NCBI GenBank assembly: GCA_015063035.1 | Contig: SUTG01000005.1 | Location: forward strand, 1 to 64,000 | Reading direction: 5' to 3' | Source: Methanobrevibacter olleyae | GTDB lineage: Archaea; Methanobacteriota; Methanobacteria; Methanobacteriales; Methanobacteriaceae | DNA: 64,000 nt | Shown here: positions 35,974-44,711 of the stretch, in pieces | Layout of the letters: each line of letters starts with the position of its first letter | Position numbering within the stretch: position 1 is the first letter of the stretch | Notes under the pieces: generated by a model | Seen by the model: only the letters and a program-made list of their open reading frames with translations | Database searches by the model: none | What the model was told of the DNA's origin: nothing | Translations under genes and position numbers: made by a program

Positions 35974-37884
35974 TTATTGCAGTCTGGTTGCTTCAAGGAT
36001 AAGTGGAGTTTTAGTCTCTACCTTATAACTTCTGTGAATGCTTGAAGCCAGATCAACAGTTTTGTATGGGTCTCCGTGACAAGTGATGATCTTATCAGGT
36101 CTTGGATGCAATCTTTTTGCAAATTCCATCAATTGTCTTCTGTTGGAGTGACCACTGAATCCTTCAATGGTTTTGACATCCATTTTTACATTGTAGATTC
36201 TCTTTTTGCCTGTTTCATCTTCCAATGGTATTTCCTTGTGTCCTTTTTGGATTTTTCTACCAAGGGATCCTTCAGATTGGTAACCTACAAAAACAATGGT
36301 GTTATTCTTGTCTTCACATAACCATTTGAAGTACTCTACTGAGTTTCCACCTGTCATCATACCGGATGTTGAAAGGATAATTGATGGCTCTCCTTCAACA
36401 ATCTGTTTTCTTTCAGCATTGTTTTGAACTTTATTGAAGGATTCTGCAATGAACGGATTTCTTCCCATATGGAAAATTTGATCCCTTAAGTCCTTGCTTA
36501 AGTATTCTGGTCTTGCTGTGTGCACTGCAGTAGCTTCCCAAATCATACCGTCAAGATGGATTGGCACTTCTTCAATCATTCCATGGCGCATGTACTCTTC
36601 AAGCACAATCATCAATTCTTGTGCTCTTCCTACTGCAAATACAGGAACCAATACTTTTCCGCCACGTTTTAAGGTTTTATAGATTGTCTTCATCAATTCT
36701 TTTTCTGCATTGTTTCTTGATGGGGTCACATCTTCGTGTCCACCATATGTACTTTCCATAATGCAGCTTTCCACTCTTGGGAATCTTGTGGTTGCAGGTT
36801 CCAGGAGTCTGCTTCTTTCGTATTTGAAGTCTCCAGTGTAAAGCAAGTTATGTGCACCGTCACCAATGTGGAAGTGACACATAGCGGAACCTAAAATGTG
36901 GCCTGCATTATGCAAGGTCAATTTAATGTCTGGAGAGATGTCAGTCACTACTCCATAGTCAAGAGTGATTGTGTGCTTAATCATCTTTTGCACATGCTTT
37001 TTATTGAAAGGAAGAGGGTTGTTTTCCCTGTGTGCAATATCGATGTAATCTATTTGCAATAGGGTCATCAAGTCTCTTGTTGCAGAGGTACAGTATACAG
37101 GACCTTCGTATCCGTAGTGGTAAAGGTAAGGAATGAATCCGCAGTGGTCCAAGTGAGCGTGAGACACTACAACTGCATCAAGGTCTTGAATTGAAAATTC
37201 AGGAACTCCGAGCATTGGGAATGAACTTTTTTCATCCTGTCCCGCTACGTTTACTCCACAATCGAGCAACACTCTACTGTTTGGAGTTTGAAGTAACATA
37301 CAGGAACGTCCTACCTCTTTAAATCCTCCCATAGCAGTTAATCTGGTCCATTCATTAGGATATTTTCCCCCTTGGTGGATTCTTGCACCTAAAGTCTGCA
37401 AGATCTTCTTTCTTTCCTTACTGTTGTGCATCAAGGTATTTCTGATTCTATCGATAATGTCAGACCTAATTGGCGGAGTTCTCAAAATCTTTGGGGCCCA
37501 ACCGGTTTTTCTAACGATTTCCCTTGAGGTAACACCATATTTTCCAATTACAAGTCCAGGTTTGGTAGCTTCTATAACCACTTCGTTGGTAACTTCATCA
37601 AAAGTGATATTAGTGATTTCAGCATCTTCTGGAACTATCTCTTCTACTTTCTGAATAGTTTCTTCGTATGGTAATAAAACTGATTTGTCTGATCTGATTA
37701 TGATTCTTTTTCTAAGTTCTTTTGCCAAGTTTCTGATTAAGTCCCCATTGTCTGCTACAATGTCTGGGTTTTTTGTATATATAACAACCTCAGGGCCTTC
37801 AAATTCAATATTGGCTAATTGAACTTCATCAGGTAGTTTTTTTGTAATTTTTTGTTTGATTTCTTCTAAAACGTTTGAAGCCAT
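35974..37884 (-). CDS. fttA: FttA/aCPSF1 ribonuclease, transcription termination factor
   Basis: 636-aa beta-CASP RNase. Residues 1-145 are the KH-like RNA-binding domains ([15 protein letters not shown]); the metallo-beta-lactamase domain has [10 protein letters not shown] (HxHxDH), then [11 protein letters not shown] and STYGGHEDV; the C-terminus has [10 protein letters not shown] and TCHGDP. Full-length aCPSF1 is the archaeal factor that cleaves at U-tracts and ends transcription, which fits the many T-rich gene ends in this window. Upstream on the same strand is psmB. Confidence 0.95.
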   Translation of the reverse strand: MASNVLEEIKQKITKKLPDEVQLANIEFEGPEVVIYTKNPDIVADNGDLIRNLAKELRKRIIIRSDKSVLLPYEETIQKVEEIVPEDAEITNITFDEVTNEVVIEATKPGLVIGKYGVTSREIVRKTGWAPKILRTPPIRSDIIDRIRNTLMHNSKERKKILQTLGARIHQGGKYPNEWTRLTAMGGFKEVGRSCMLLQTPNSRVLLDCGVNVAGQDEKSSFPMLGVPEFSIQDLDAVVVSHAHLDHCGFIPYLYHYGYEGPVYCTSATRDLMTLLQIDYIDIAHRENNPLPFNKKHVQKMIKHTITLDYGVVTDISPDIKLTLHNAGHILGSAMCHFHIGDGAHNLLYTGDFKYERSRLLEPATTRFPRVESCIMESTYGGHEDVTPSRNNAEKELMKTIYKTLKRGGKVLVPVFAVGRAQELMIVLEEYMRHGMIEEVPIHLDGMIWEATAVHTARPEYLSKDLRDQIFHMGRNPFIAESFNKVQNNAERKQIVEGEPSIILSTSGMMTGGNSVEYFKWLCEDKNNTIVFVGYQSEGSLGRKIQKGHKEIPLEDETGKKRIYNVKMDVKTIEGFSGHSNRRQLMEFAKRLHPRPDKIITCHGDPYKTVDLASSIHRSYKVETKTPLILEATRLQ

Positions 37885-38316
37885 ATTATCACTTCGAAAA
37901 ATAGACGTATAAAATTAGCATATGGTATAAAATCAATATTTTTGTAATTTCCAATTCTTTTCTTCTTTTTTTAATCAGTTTATAGAAATGTTTTTTATAA
38001 AAATATTCGTTAAGTAAATTTTGGTTAATTTTTAAATAAGCCATTTATAATTGAATAATTAATTCGATTAACTAATCAATAAATCCTAATACTCTCTTGA
38101 AATCATTATTTAAATTTTAGGATTTAAGATTTAAATTAAATTAAAAAATTAAGAATATTGATTTAAATCTACGCATCAATATTCTTATGGATTAAATAAA
38201 CAGCTTCTGTGTCATAAAAAAGATGTTTACTTAATTTATTGCATATACTATCTATACTGTAATATGTAAAATTAGTTGTAAATAAAGTTAAAAAATAAAT
38301 AATTCGTATATATTTT
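37885..38316 (-). other. Spacer between psmB and fttA with strong inverted repeat
   Basis: 432 bp without ORF. It carries a 13-bp perfect inverted repeat at 38150-38187 and a less AT-rich patch at 38188-38260 (GACACAGAAGCTG on the minus strand) with TATA-like sequence further upstream. It contains the fttA promoter and the psmB 3' region. Confidence 0.5.
38150..38187 (-). terminator. 13-bp perfect inverted repeat followed by T-rich tract
   Basis: TAAGAATATTGAT and ATCAATATTCTTA flank a 12-nt loop; on the minus strand ATTTTTTAATTTAA follows. It lies 130 bp beyond the psmB stop, so it is either a distal psmB terminator or the 3' end of a separate small RNA. Confidence 0.55.
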
Positions 38317-38940
38317 TTAGCTATTAATTTTTTCAATAATAGATTCAACTTCTTCTTTTTCTAACATTTTGTATCCATCTTCAGTAACTTCTGCTACTAA
38401 GAAGCCATTTCCAGAGTATGTGTCTCTTTCTGTAGCCGCTTTGATAGCTCTTAAAGCTAATTCCTTAGCTTCCTCTACAGTGATGTCTTCATGGAATCTG
38501 TCTTCAAGAACACCATATGCAAATGTAGAACCGGAACCGGTAGAAATGAAGGTATCCTTAATCATACCGCCTGCCGCATCTAAAGAATAGATTGATGCAC
38601 CAGTGTCATCTACTCCTCCGATAAGAGTTTGTACATATGCTGGTGAGGAGTGTAATATGTTAGAACTTACAGCTGCAGCAGCTTCTAAGCTAATGTCTTT
38701 ACCATTTCTTAATCTGTATAATGCAGTTTCAGCGCTAATGATTTTCATTAAGCTTTGTGCATCTGCAACAGATCCTGCAATGGTTGCTGCAATGTGATTG
38801 TCAATTTTGAATATTTTTTCAGCTACTTTGTGAGCAACAAGGTTTCCCATACTTGCTCTTCTTTCGCTTGCAAATACAACACCATCTTTACAGGTAATAC
38901 CTACAGTAGTGGTACCTTCAAATGTGTTTTTTTCAGCCAT
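38317..38940 (-). CDS. psmB: Proteasome beta subunit
   Basis: 207-aa catalytic subunit of the archaeal 20S proteasome. A short propeptide (residues 1-9, ending FEG) precedes Thr10 in the TTTVGI motif, the N-terminal nucleophile exposed by autoprocessing. SERRASMGNLVAHK contains the conserved base region, and ATIAGSVADAQSL and GSGSTFAYGVLE are family blocks. The alpha subunit and PAN are not in the window. Preceded by GAGGTG. Confidence 0.96.
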   Translation of the reverse strand: MAEKNTFEGTTTVGITCKDGVVFASERRASMGNLVAHKVAEKIFKIDNHIAATIAGSVADAQSLMKIISAETALYRLRNGKDISLEAAAAVSSNILHSSPAYVQTLIGGVDDTGASIYSLDAAGGMIKDTFISTGSGSTFAYGVLEDRFHEDITVEEAKELALRAIKAATERDTYSGNGFLVAEVTEDGYKMLEKEEVESIIEKINS

Positions 38941-39760
38941 ATTAATACACCTCGTATAATAATGTAAAATTAAATTTAAAGCATAAAATAATCTTAAGTA
39001 ATAAAATATAATCTTAAAGCATAATATTGAAAATATGATATTGAAAATATTATTTCAAATCATATAGAATATTGATGATGATTGAAATTATTATTAATTA
39101 AAATTAGAAATGTCAGGTTCATAAGTTACAATAAATTCATAAAAATAATTTAATATTCTTTACAATGCAACTGCTTTTCCTAACCTATTCTTATTATGTT
39201 ATACATTATATATAATAGTTTCGTTATTTTGGACAATTTCTAAATAATTTCATGTCTTTTATTTGTTTTTTTATAATTATCATCAATTTTTTCTTTCTTT
39301 ATTTTTGATTATTTTTTTATTAAAGACTAATTCATTCTTTATTATTAATTTAACTCAATATTTTTATTTTTTTATTTAAACTACCTAATTATAATCAATA
39401 TTTTTCTAAATCAATAAATATTGATTTTAATAACTTTAATTTATTTTAATGTATTTACATTTATTATTAATTTTGTATTATATAAATGTTTTCAAATTAG
39501 TTTTATATTTTCATCAAACGGTTTATTTTGTTAAGTCTTTTTATCGGATCTTATTAACTTTTATTAATTTTCATTTAGCTTTTTACACAAAATATTTTAT
39601 TTTAATTTAATATATTATAATTAGTGAATGGAATGCAATGTTAATCGAATGAAATTAGGATTGGAATAGAAAATTTATTATTTTATTTATCCATTTTCTT
39701 CTTTCATCCTCTTTATTCATTCTCATACTCATTTTTTTATTCATTTTTTTAGGTGTTATC
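38941..39760. other. AT-rich divergent spacer (psmB / taw2)
   Basis: 820 bp between divergent genes. I see no ORF with coding character, no tRNA and no strong repeat. It must contain the psmB promoter near 38960-39010 and the taw2 promoter; TATA-like runs are too many to choose from. Confidence 0.5.
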
Positions 39761-40525
39761 TTGAAATGGAAGAAAATTGGAGATATTTTAATAGTTGATA
39801 ACAAGTTCGCTGAGGGCTCTTTGGATAATTTGGAGTCAATTGCTTCAGAACATAATGTCAAATCAATTATTAAGATTGATAAGATCGATGGGCAAAAGAG
39901 AGAACCTACTATAAGCTTATTGTATGGTGATGAGACAGAGACCATCCATAAGGAAAATGGATGTCTTTTTAATCTGGATTTATCTAAAGTCATGTGGGCT
40001 AAGGGAAACAACAATGAAAGATTAAGGATTGCCAAATTAGTTACAAAGGGTGAGACTGTAGTGGATATGTTTGCCGGTATCGGTTATTTTTCAATTCCAA
40101 TTGGTGTTCACAGTCAAGCAAAGCAGATTTATTCAATCGAAATAAATCCAAACTCCTATCATTTCCTAAAGAAAAACATTGAATTAAATAGAATCAATGA
40201 AAAGGCAAATTATGATAGGATGATTCCTATTTTAGGGGACTGTGCTATTGAAGCTCCAAGGTATTCGGCGGACAGGGTCTTGATGGGCTATGTGAAAACA
40301 ACTCATCACTTCTTAAGGCCCGCTATGGAATGTGTCAAGGATGGTGGAATAATCCATTATCATGAAACCGTTCCTGATAAGCTGATTGAAACCCGTCCAT
40401 ATGAGAGAGTGAAGGAGATTGCTTGGGAATGTGGCGAGAGGAATGTGGAAGTCTTAAACATTCAAAGGATTAAAAGGTATGCCCCTGGTGTAGAGCATAT
40501 AGTCTTGGATGCGAGGATTTATTAA
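39761..40525 (+). CDS. taw2: tRNA(Phe) wyosine aminocarboxypropyltransferase Taw2
   Basis: 254-aa Trm5/TYW2-type enzyme. The Rossmann domain has DMFAGIGYFSIPI, IEINPNSYHFLKKNI and, instead of the Trm5 NxPxxA catalytic motif, DRVLMGYVKTTHHFL, the signature of TYW2/Taw2 enzymes. It transfers the aminocarboxypropyl group of SAM to 4-demethylwyosine at position 37 of tRNA(Phe). The start is TTG at 39761 behind AGGTGTTATC; no ATG fits the conserved N-terminus. Confidence 0.85.
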   Translation: MKWKKIGDILIVDNKFAEGSLDNLESIASEHNVKSIIKIDKIDGQKREPTISLLYGDETETIHKENGCLFNLDLSKVMWAKGNNNERLRIAKLVTKGETVVDMFAGIGYFSIPIGVHSQAKQIYSIEINPNSYHFLKKNIELNRINEKANYDRMIPILGDCAIEAPRYSADRVLMGYVKTTHHFLRPAMECVKDGGIIHYHETVPDKLIETRPYERVKEIAWECGERNVEVLNIQRIKRYAPGVEHIVLDARIY

Positions 40526-40580
40526 AAAATTTTTTATATTTGTTGTAGTAAAAATTGTAATATAAATATATTATCTAAAA

Positions 40581-40685
40581 AGAAATATTATGATTGAAAC
40601 AGAAATCATATTTATCATGTTTTAGGGAAGAATTGTTATGATTGAAACAGAAATCATATTTATCATGTTTTAGGGAAGAATTATT
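40581..40685 (+). repeat. 48-bp duplicated ribosome-binding site and start codon before the lipid reductase
   Basis: ATGATTGAAAC occurs at 40590, 40638 and 40686 with an exact 48-bp period. The first two are ghost starts, each reading MIETEIIFIMF then TAG; the third is the real gene start. AGGGAAGAATTRTT precedes the second and third. Confidence 0.95.
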
Positions 40686-41873
40686 ATGATTGAAACTGAT
40701 GTGTTAGTGATTGGTGCTGGACCTGCAGGCTCTTCAGCTGCAAGATTTGCAGCTAAAGGAGGGGTAGACGTTATTATTATAGAGAAGAAATCTGAAATAG
40801 GATTTCCTAAAAGATGTGCTGAAGGGGTTTCAAAAAAGATTTTTGATAAATTAGACCTTGAAATGGATCCTCATTGGGTTACTAATGAAATCAGTGGAGT
40901 AAGATTCGTTGCTCCTGATGGAACAGATATTTGGCTTAGTGAAGACCAAATAGATTTGCCTGATGCAGGATATGTATTGGAACGTAAGGTATTTGATAAG
41001 CATATGGCTGCAGAAGCTGCAAGGGAAGGGGCAGAAATCAGAATCAAGACCCAAGCAAAAGGCCTTAAAAGAGAAGAAGACGGCACATTCACTGTCACTT
41101 GCGAATCTATGGGGGAAACCTTTGACATTCATGCTAAAATAATTATTGGAGCAGATGGTCCGGAAAGTCATGTGGCTAAATGGGCAGGACTTAACGCTTA
41201 TATTAAACCTCAGCATATGGTTGCAGGTGTTCAATTTGAAATGTGCAATGTCAAAATGAAAAGAAACGATTATCTTGAATTTTATTTTGGCAGTGTAGCT
41301 CCTGGAGGATACTTCTGGCTCTTCCCTAAAGGTGGAGATGTTGTAAATGCTGGCCTTGGTATCATTACAAATATGGCTGAAAAAGCGGCTTACGAATATC
41401 TTGTTGATGCAGTAGACAATTGCTATGCGACCCAAGAGGCTCAAGCGGTTGAATTGAATGCCGGTGGTGACCCTGTTGGAGGGCTTGTCAAGGAAATGTA
41501 TGGAGACAACATCATGCTTGTAGGGGATGCTGCAAGTCAAGTGAATCCACTTACAGGGGGAGGAATCACCAATGGTATGTTAGGTGGCAGATTTGCTGGT
41601 GAAGTTGCTGTAGAGGCTATAAAATCAGGGGACTGTTCCAAGAATTTCCTAAAGAAGTATGAGAAGCTCTATTTGGATGAAATGGGTGCTGAAATGCAAA
41701 AATACACTAAAGTAACTGAATATCTATGGACTTTAGATGATGATGACATCAATAAGATTGCCCATAAATTCAAGGAAATGAAATTTGATAAGCTAACCAC
41801 AACCGATATTGTTAAAGTGGTTATCAAAGCAGATCCAAAATCACTTTTAAAATTAGGCAGAATCTTTTTATGA
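40686..41873 (+). CDS. Digeranylgeranylglycerophospholipid reductase
   Basis: 395-aa flavoprotein that saturates the isoprenoid chains of archaeal membrane lipids. The FAD-binding start VLVIGAGPAGSSAARFAA is followed by KKSEIGFPKRCAEGVS, YVLERKVFDKHMA, IIGADGPESHVAKWAG and GDAASQVNPLTGGGI, the geranylgeranyl reductase signature set. Of three tandem ATG copies this is the only one that opens the long frame. It has no lipid-synthesis neighbours here. Confidence 0.93.
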   Translation: MIETDVLVIGAGPAGSSAARFAAKGGVDVIIIEKKSEIGFPKRCAEGVSKKIFDKLDLEMDPHWVTNEISGVRFVAPDGTDIWLSEDQIDLPDAGYVLERKVFDKHMAAEAAREGAEIRIKTQAKGLKREEDGTFTVTCESMGETFDIHAKIIIGADGPESHVAKWAGLNAYIKPQHMVAGVQFEMCNVKMKRNDYLEFYFGSVAPGGYFWLFPKGGDVVNAGLGIITNMAEKAAYEYLVDAVDNCYATQEAQAVELNAGGDPVGGLVKEMYGDNIMLVGDAASQVNPLTGGGITNGMLGGRFAGEVAVEAIKSGDCSKNFLKKYEKLYLDEMGAEMQKYTKVTEYLWTLDDDDINKIAHKFKEMKFDKLTTTDIVKVVIKADPKSLLKLGRIFL

Positions 41874-41940
41874 TTTAAAATTATTATGAAGAGATTAGTA
41901 TTCTTAATCTCTTTACATTTGAATATTTTTTTTTAAGAGA

Positions 41941-43071
41941 TTATTTATTTCCAATCTCTTCTTGTGCTCTTTTTGTTTTTTCCAATAAATCAGGATTTTC
42001 AATGTATTTTTCATTTATGTATTTTTCATATATTGCCAATCTCTCTTTTAATTCGTATCCTGCATCTTTGGTTAGTTTTTCTAATTTTTCAAGAGTTGGC
42101 CATGGAGATGATGGATTTACATAATCTTCACTAAGTGGAGAGACTCCTCCCCAGTCATCAGTGCCGCAGAGAAGGAATATTTGGCTGGTTTCATAGTTTA
42201 AGTTTGGTGGCACTTGAACTGAAACATCTCCATCAAAAAGCAATTGTGCAGCTGCAACTGTTCTAACCATGTCCAATAGGCTTGGCTCTTCATGATTTTC
42301 CATTTCAATTCCAGGGCTAACTGTGAAGTTTTGAATGATCACCTCTTGGATATGGCCGTATTTGTCACAAAGCTCTTTTATTTTAAGTAATGAATCAGCT
42401 ATTTCTTCCTTGGTTTCACCGATTCCGATAAGTATTCCTGTTGTGTATGTAATATTAAGCTTTCCAGCGTTTTCTATTGTTTCGAGACGTATTTTAGGAT
42501 CTTTTCCAGGACTTTTCTCGTGTGCTATTGTACTCATCAATCTTTCAGATGAGCTTTCAAGCATCATTCCCATTGAGATATTGTATTCCTTTAGCATTTT
42601 CATATCTTCATATGGGAAGTTTCCCGCATTTGTATGTGGGAGAAGGTCTGTTTCCTCAACAGTCATCTTGCAGATGTCATAGATGTACTCACACATGTTC
42701 TTAAAGCCTAATTTCTCCAGTTTTGCTTTAACAGCCTCTTCGGTATCCGCATCTTCACCCATTGTAAACAATGCCTCTTTACAGCCATATTTCTCAGCTT
42801 CCTTAAGTGTAGACAACACCTCTTCCTTATCGAGCAATATGATTGCATCAGGGTCATCTGGGTTTTGCTTGAATGCACAGTATCCACAATTATTTCTGCA
42901 TATCTTTGTAAGTGGAATGAAGACATTTTTGGAATATGTTACATAATTATGCTCTCTTTTAGAGTTAGCTAAAGACATTAGTTCTAGAATATCTTCTTTT
43001 TTGCATTCTAAAATAGCTATTAAGTCGTCACGACTGAGATTATCAAAATCAATATTGGATATATTAGACAT
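41941..43071 (-). CDS. cofG: 7,8-didemethyl-8-hydroxy-5-deazariboflavin synthase subunit 1
   Basis: 376-aa radical SAM enzyme that, with CofH, makes FO, the chromophore of coenzyme F420. Cys58, Cys62 and Cys65 (KICRNNCGYCAF) form the CX3CX2C cluster site. CKEALFTMGEDADTEE and SMGMMLES-like MGMMLESSSERLM, plus LLCGTDDWGGVSPLSEDYVNP at the end, are family blocks. CofH is not in the window. Start behind AGGTG. Confidence 0.95.
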   Translation of the reverse strand: MSNISNIDFDNLSRDDLIAILECKKEDILELMSLANSKREHNYVTYSKNVFIPLTKICRNNCGYCAFKQNPDDPDAIILLDKEEVLSTLKEAEKYGCKEALFTMGEDADTEEAVKAKLEKLGFKNMCEYIYDICKMTVEETDLLPHTNAGNFPYEDMKMLKEYNISMGMMLESSSERLMSTIAHEKSPGKDPKIRLETIENAGKLNITYTTGILIGIGETKEEIADSLLKIKELCDKYGHIQEVIIQNFTVSPGIEMENHEEPSLLDMVRTVAAAQLLFDGDVSVQVPPNLNYETSQIFLLCGTDDWGGVSPLSEDYVNPSSPWPTLEKLEKLTKDAGYELKERLAIYEKYINEKYIENPDLLEKTKRAQEEIGNK

Positions 43072-43164
43072 TTTACACCTATTCTTGAGGATAGTTTAAT
43101 ATTTTTTTCATCAGTTCTTAACTTATTTTTTGAGCTGATTTAATATTATTTCATTTTTATTTTA

Positions 43165-43617
43165 TTATTCTTCAATCTCATCTCTTTCAGTTGCAGTCAC
43201 TTCAACATACAATGGACCAAATCCAGATTTGTCTTTCCAGATAGCAACAAATGTTCCTACATTAGGCATAATGAATAGCTTGTATTCCACATGCAATCCC
43301 ATAGCTTCCAATTGCTCTTTCATTTTGAGCAATCCTCCGCTGTCTGGTGCTACACCACCATCTTCACTATCTCTAATGTAAGAATCCACTTTCTCTACAA
43401 ACTCATTACCTTCATCTGATAAGACATCAACTTCCTTAGCTTTGAGAATACCTTCAAGTTCTCCTAATTTAGCTTCCATCTCATCAATTTCGATCGGGTC
43501 ACGGCTTATTCCTCTAACGATAACAACATGTTCCCCATGAAATGCAGGCCTAGATCCTTTAAATGCATTGAAATGTCCTATAATTTGTCCTGTAGTTTTT
43601 AATAATACGTCTGACAT
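43165..43617 (-). CDS. Conserved methanogen protein of unknown function (possibly DUF2120)
   Basis: 150-aa soluble protein, no cysteine or nucleotide-binding motif. It has a basic N-terminal half (GQIIGHFNAFKGSRPAFHGE), a helical acidic centre and a C-terminal VGTFVAIWKDKSGFGPLYVEVTA beta block, split here for description only. It resembles the DUF2120 group known mainly from methanogens, but I am not sure of this. It lies upstream of cofG on the same strand with a 93-bp gap. Start behind AGTGATTTT. Confidence 0.6.
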   Translation of the reverse strand: MSDVLLKTTGQIIGHFNAFKGSRPAFHGEHVVIVRGISRDPIEIDEMEAKLGELEGILKAKEVDVLSDEGNEFVEKVDSYIRDSEDGGVAPDSGGLLKMKEQLEAMGLHVEYKLFIMPNVGTFVAIWKDKSGFGPLYVEVTATERDEIEE

Positions 43618-43853
43618 AAAATCACTTTATTAGTTTAAATTATTAGCTTAATAATTAGTTTAAATTATTTTTTAATTATTTTTTTAAATTTTTTTTAATA
43701 ATTCGTTTAGATTATTATTTTAATTATTTTTTTAAATCTTTTTTAATTATTTAAAAAAATCATATAGTTATTTTTAATTTAGATAGTATATAAATTTTAC
43801 AAAATAAGCTTACGTTTTTTATATATTATTTATATTCTATTCAAAATAAGTGA

Positions 43854-44266
43854 TTATATTAAAGAACATTCCTGATGGAATTCAAAGCGAACATTTCCAT
43901 TTGCAATGATTGGTGTACAATTGCCATTGCCATGCAATAATATTTCAGGATTTGGATAAGGGTGAATTAGGTGCTCTAATGGACTTATTCAAATTAGTCA
44001 CATATATTTTAATTTCATCGATTGATTGACCTTGTCAATATGTTTAATAAGATCAGACCAATTCATGATTTGATCAATTACTTAGTTTTAATCAAATAGT
44101 TTATCAATTCAACAAATCATAAATGATATAATGTGTTGTTTGGATATTTAACCTGTATTTCATTAATAATTTTAGCTTCTTCTGTTTTTGCAAAACTTAA
44201 AGAAATGTATGCTAAGCATAATGAGCTTAAAAATGTTATTAAACTTATAAATAAAATAGTGTTCAT
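43854..44266 (-). pseudogene. Frameshifted remnant of a small membrane-anchored protein gene
   Basis: After the intact 49-codon ORF (44117-44266), coding-like peptides continue in changing frames: NWSDLIKHIDKVNQS at about 44063-44019, SIDEIKIYVTNLNKSIRAPN at about 44030-43960, then HPYPNPEILLHGNGNC and IIANGNVRFEFHQECS to a TAA at 43854. Base composition is richer in G+C than the flanks. Read together this is one gene of about 130 codons broken by at least two frameshifts and stops. Homology not recognised. Confidence 0.5.
44117..44266 (-). CDS. Small membrane-anchored protein, 49 aa (possibly truncated)
   Basis: Intact ORF beginning MNTILFISLITFL with one N-terminal helix (residues 3-25) and a charged tail ending NNTLYHL. 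It has a strong GGAGG ribosome-binding site (complement at 44274-44278) and an upstream TATA box, so expression is likely. It could be a real small protein or the surviving N-terminus of the broken gene behind it. Confidence 0.45.
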   Translation of the reverse strand: MNTILFISLITFLSSLCLAYISLSFAKTEEAKIINEIQVKYPNNTLYHL

Positions 44267-44330
44267 AATTTTTCCTCCATATTTTTCAGCTTATAAATAA
44301 TTCTGCTTAGTTTTTTATCTATTAAAAGCA

Positions 44331-44362
44331 TTATATAAAGTCTTTCGAATGTAAGCGCTTAC
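44331..44362 (-). promoter_or_regulatory. Promoter with TATA box and 12-bp palindromic operator
   Basis: On the minus strand CTTTATATAA (44331-44340) has a purine-rich BRE-like CGAAAGA just upstream, and immediately before that the perfect palindrome GTAAGCGCTTAC (44351-44362). Its GC-rich centre is exceptional in this spacer. Placement next to the BRE suggests an operator for the small ORF at 44266. Confidence 0.5.
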
Positions 44363-44582
44363 TTGCATCGTTAAATTATGAAAATTAGTGTTGAAATTGT
44401 TTTAAGCATAGTTAAATATGAAAATGAGTGTTAAATTGTTTTAATAAATTAATTCATAAACCTTATATTGACTAGGCCTATTAAATAGTAAAAATAGTTT
44501 TATTTTTATTATCTGATTTCAGATATTTAAGCAAATAAGCAATATTCGCATCTGTGTTTAAAAAGAAAAAATAAAGTTTTCT

Positions 44583-44601
44583 TATAAGTTAAAAACTTAT
44601 A
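44583..44601 (-). terminator. Terminator-like hairpin of mptA
   Basis: Perfect 8-bp stem TATAAGTT / AACTTATA with a 3-nt loop. On the minus strand it is followed by AGAAAACTTTATTTTTTC. It lies beyond the duplicated mptA end. Confidence 0.6.
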
Positions 44602-44711
44602 GAAACTTCTTTTTATAAATTCAGTTCTTCTTTAAGAGAACCTAAAGTAGAAACTTCTTTTTATAAATTCAGTTCTTCTTTAAGAGAACCTAAAGTAGAA
44701 ACTTTTTCTGC
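44601..44711. repeat. 48-bp in-frame duplication of the mptA 3' end
   Basis: The 48-bp unit beginning AGAAACTTCTTTTTATAAAT at 44649 (containing the mptA stop) is repeated exactly at 44601, with a partial third copy starting at 44697. The unit is 16 codons long, so readthrough would add KEVSTLGSLKEELNL, repeating the C-terminus. Confidence 0.9.

Larger units (their letters stand above)
43618..44660 (-). other. Orphan region with decayed gene, palindrome and mptA 3' repeats
   Basis: 1,043 bp between two minus-strand genes. From left to right: an AT-repeat stretch (43625-43800), a decayed gene (43854-44266) with one intact small ORF, its promoter with a 12-bp palindrome (44351-44362), a nondescript AT-rich stretch, and the hairpin and duplicated 3' end of mptA (44583-44660). 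Confidence 0.6.

Noticed and set aside
40851-41540. 229-codon minus-strand frame
   Set aside because: Antisense to the lipid reductase, no start signal and no family motif.
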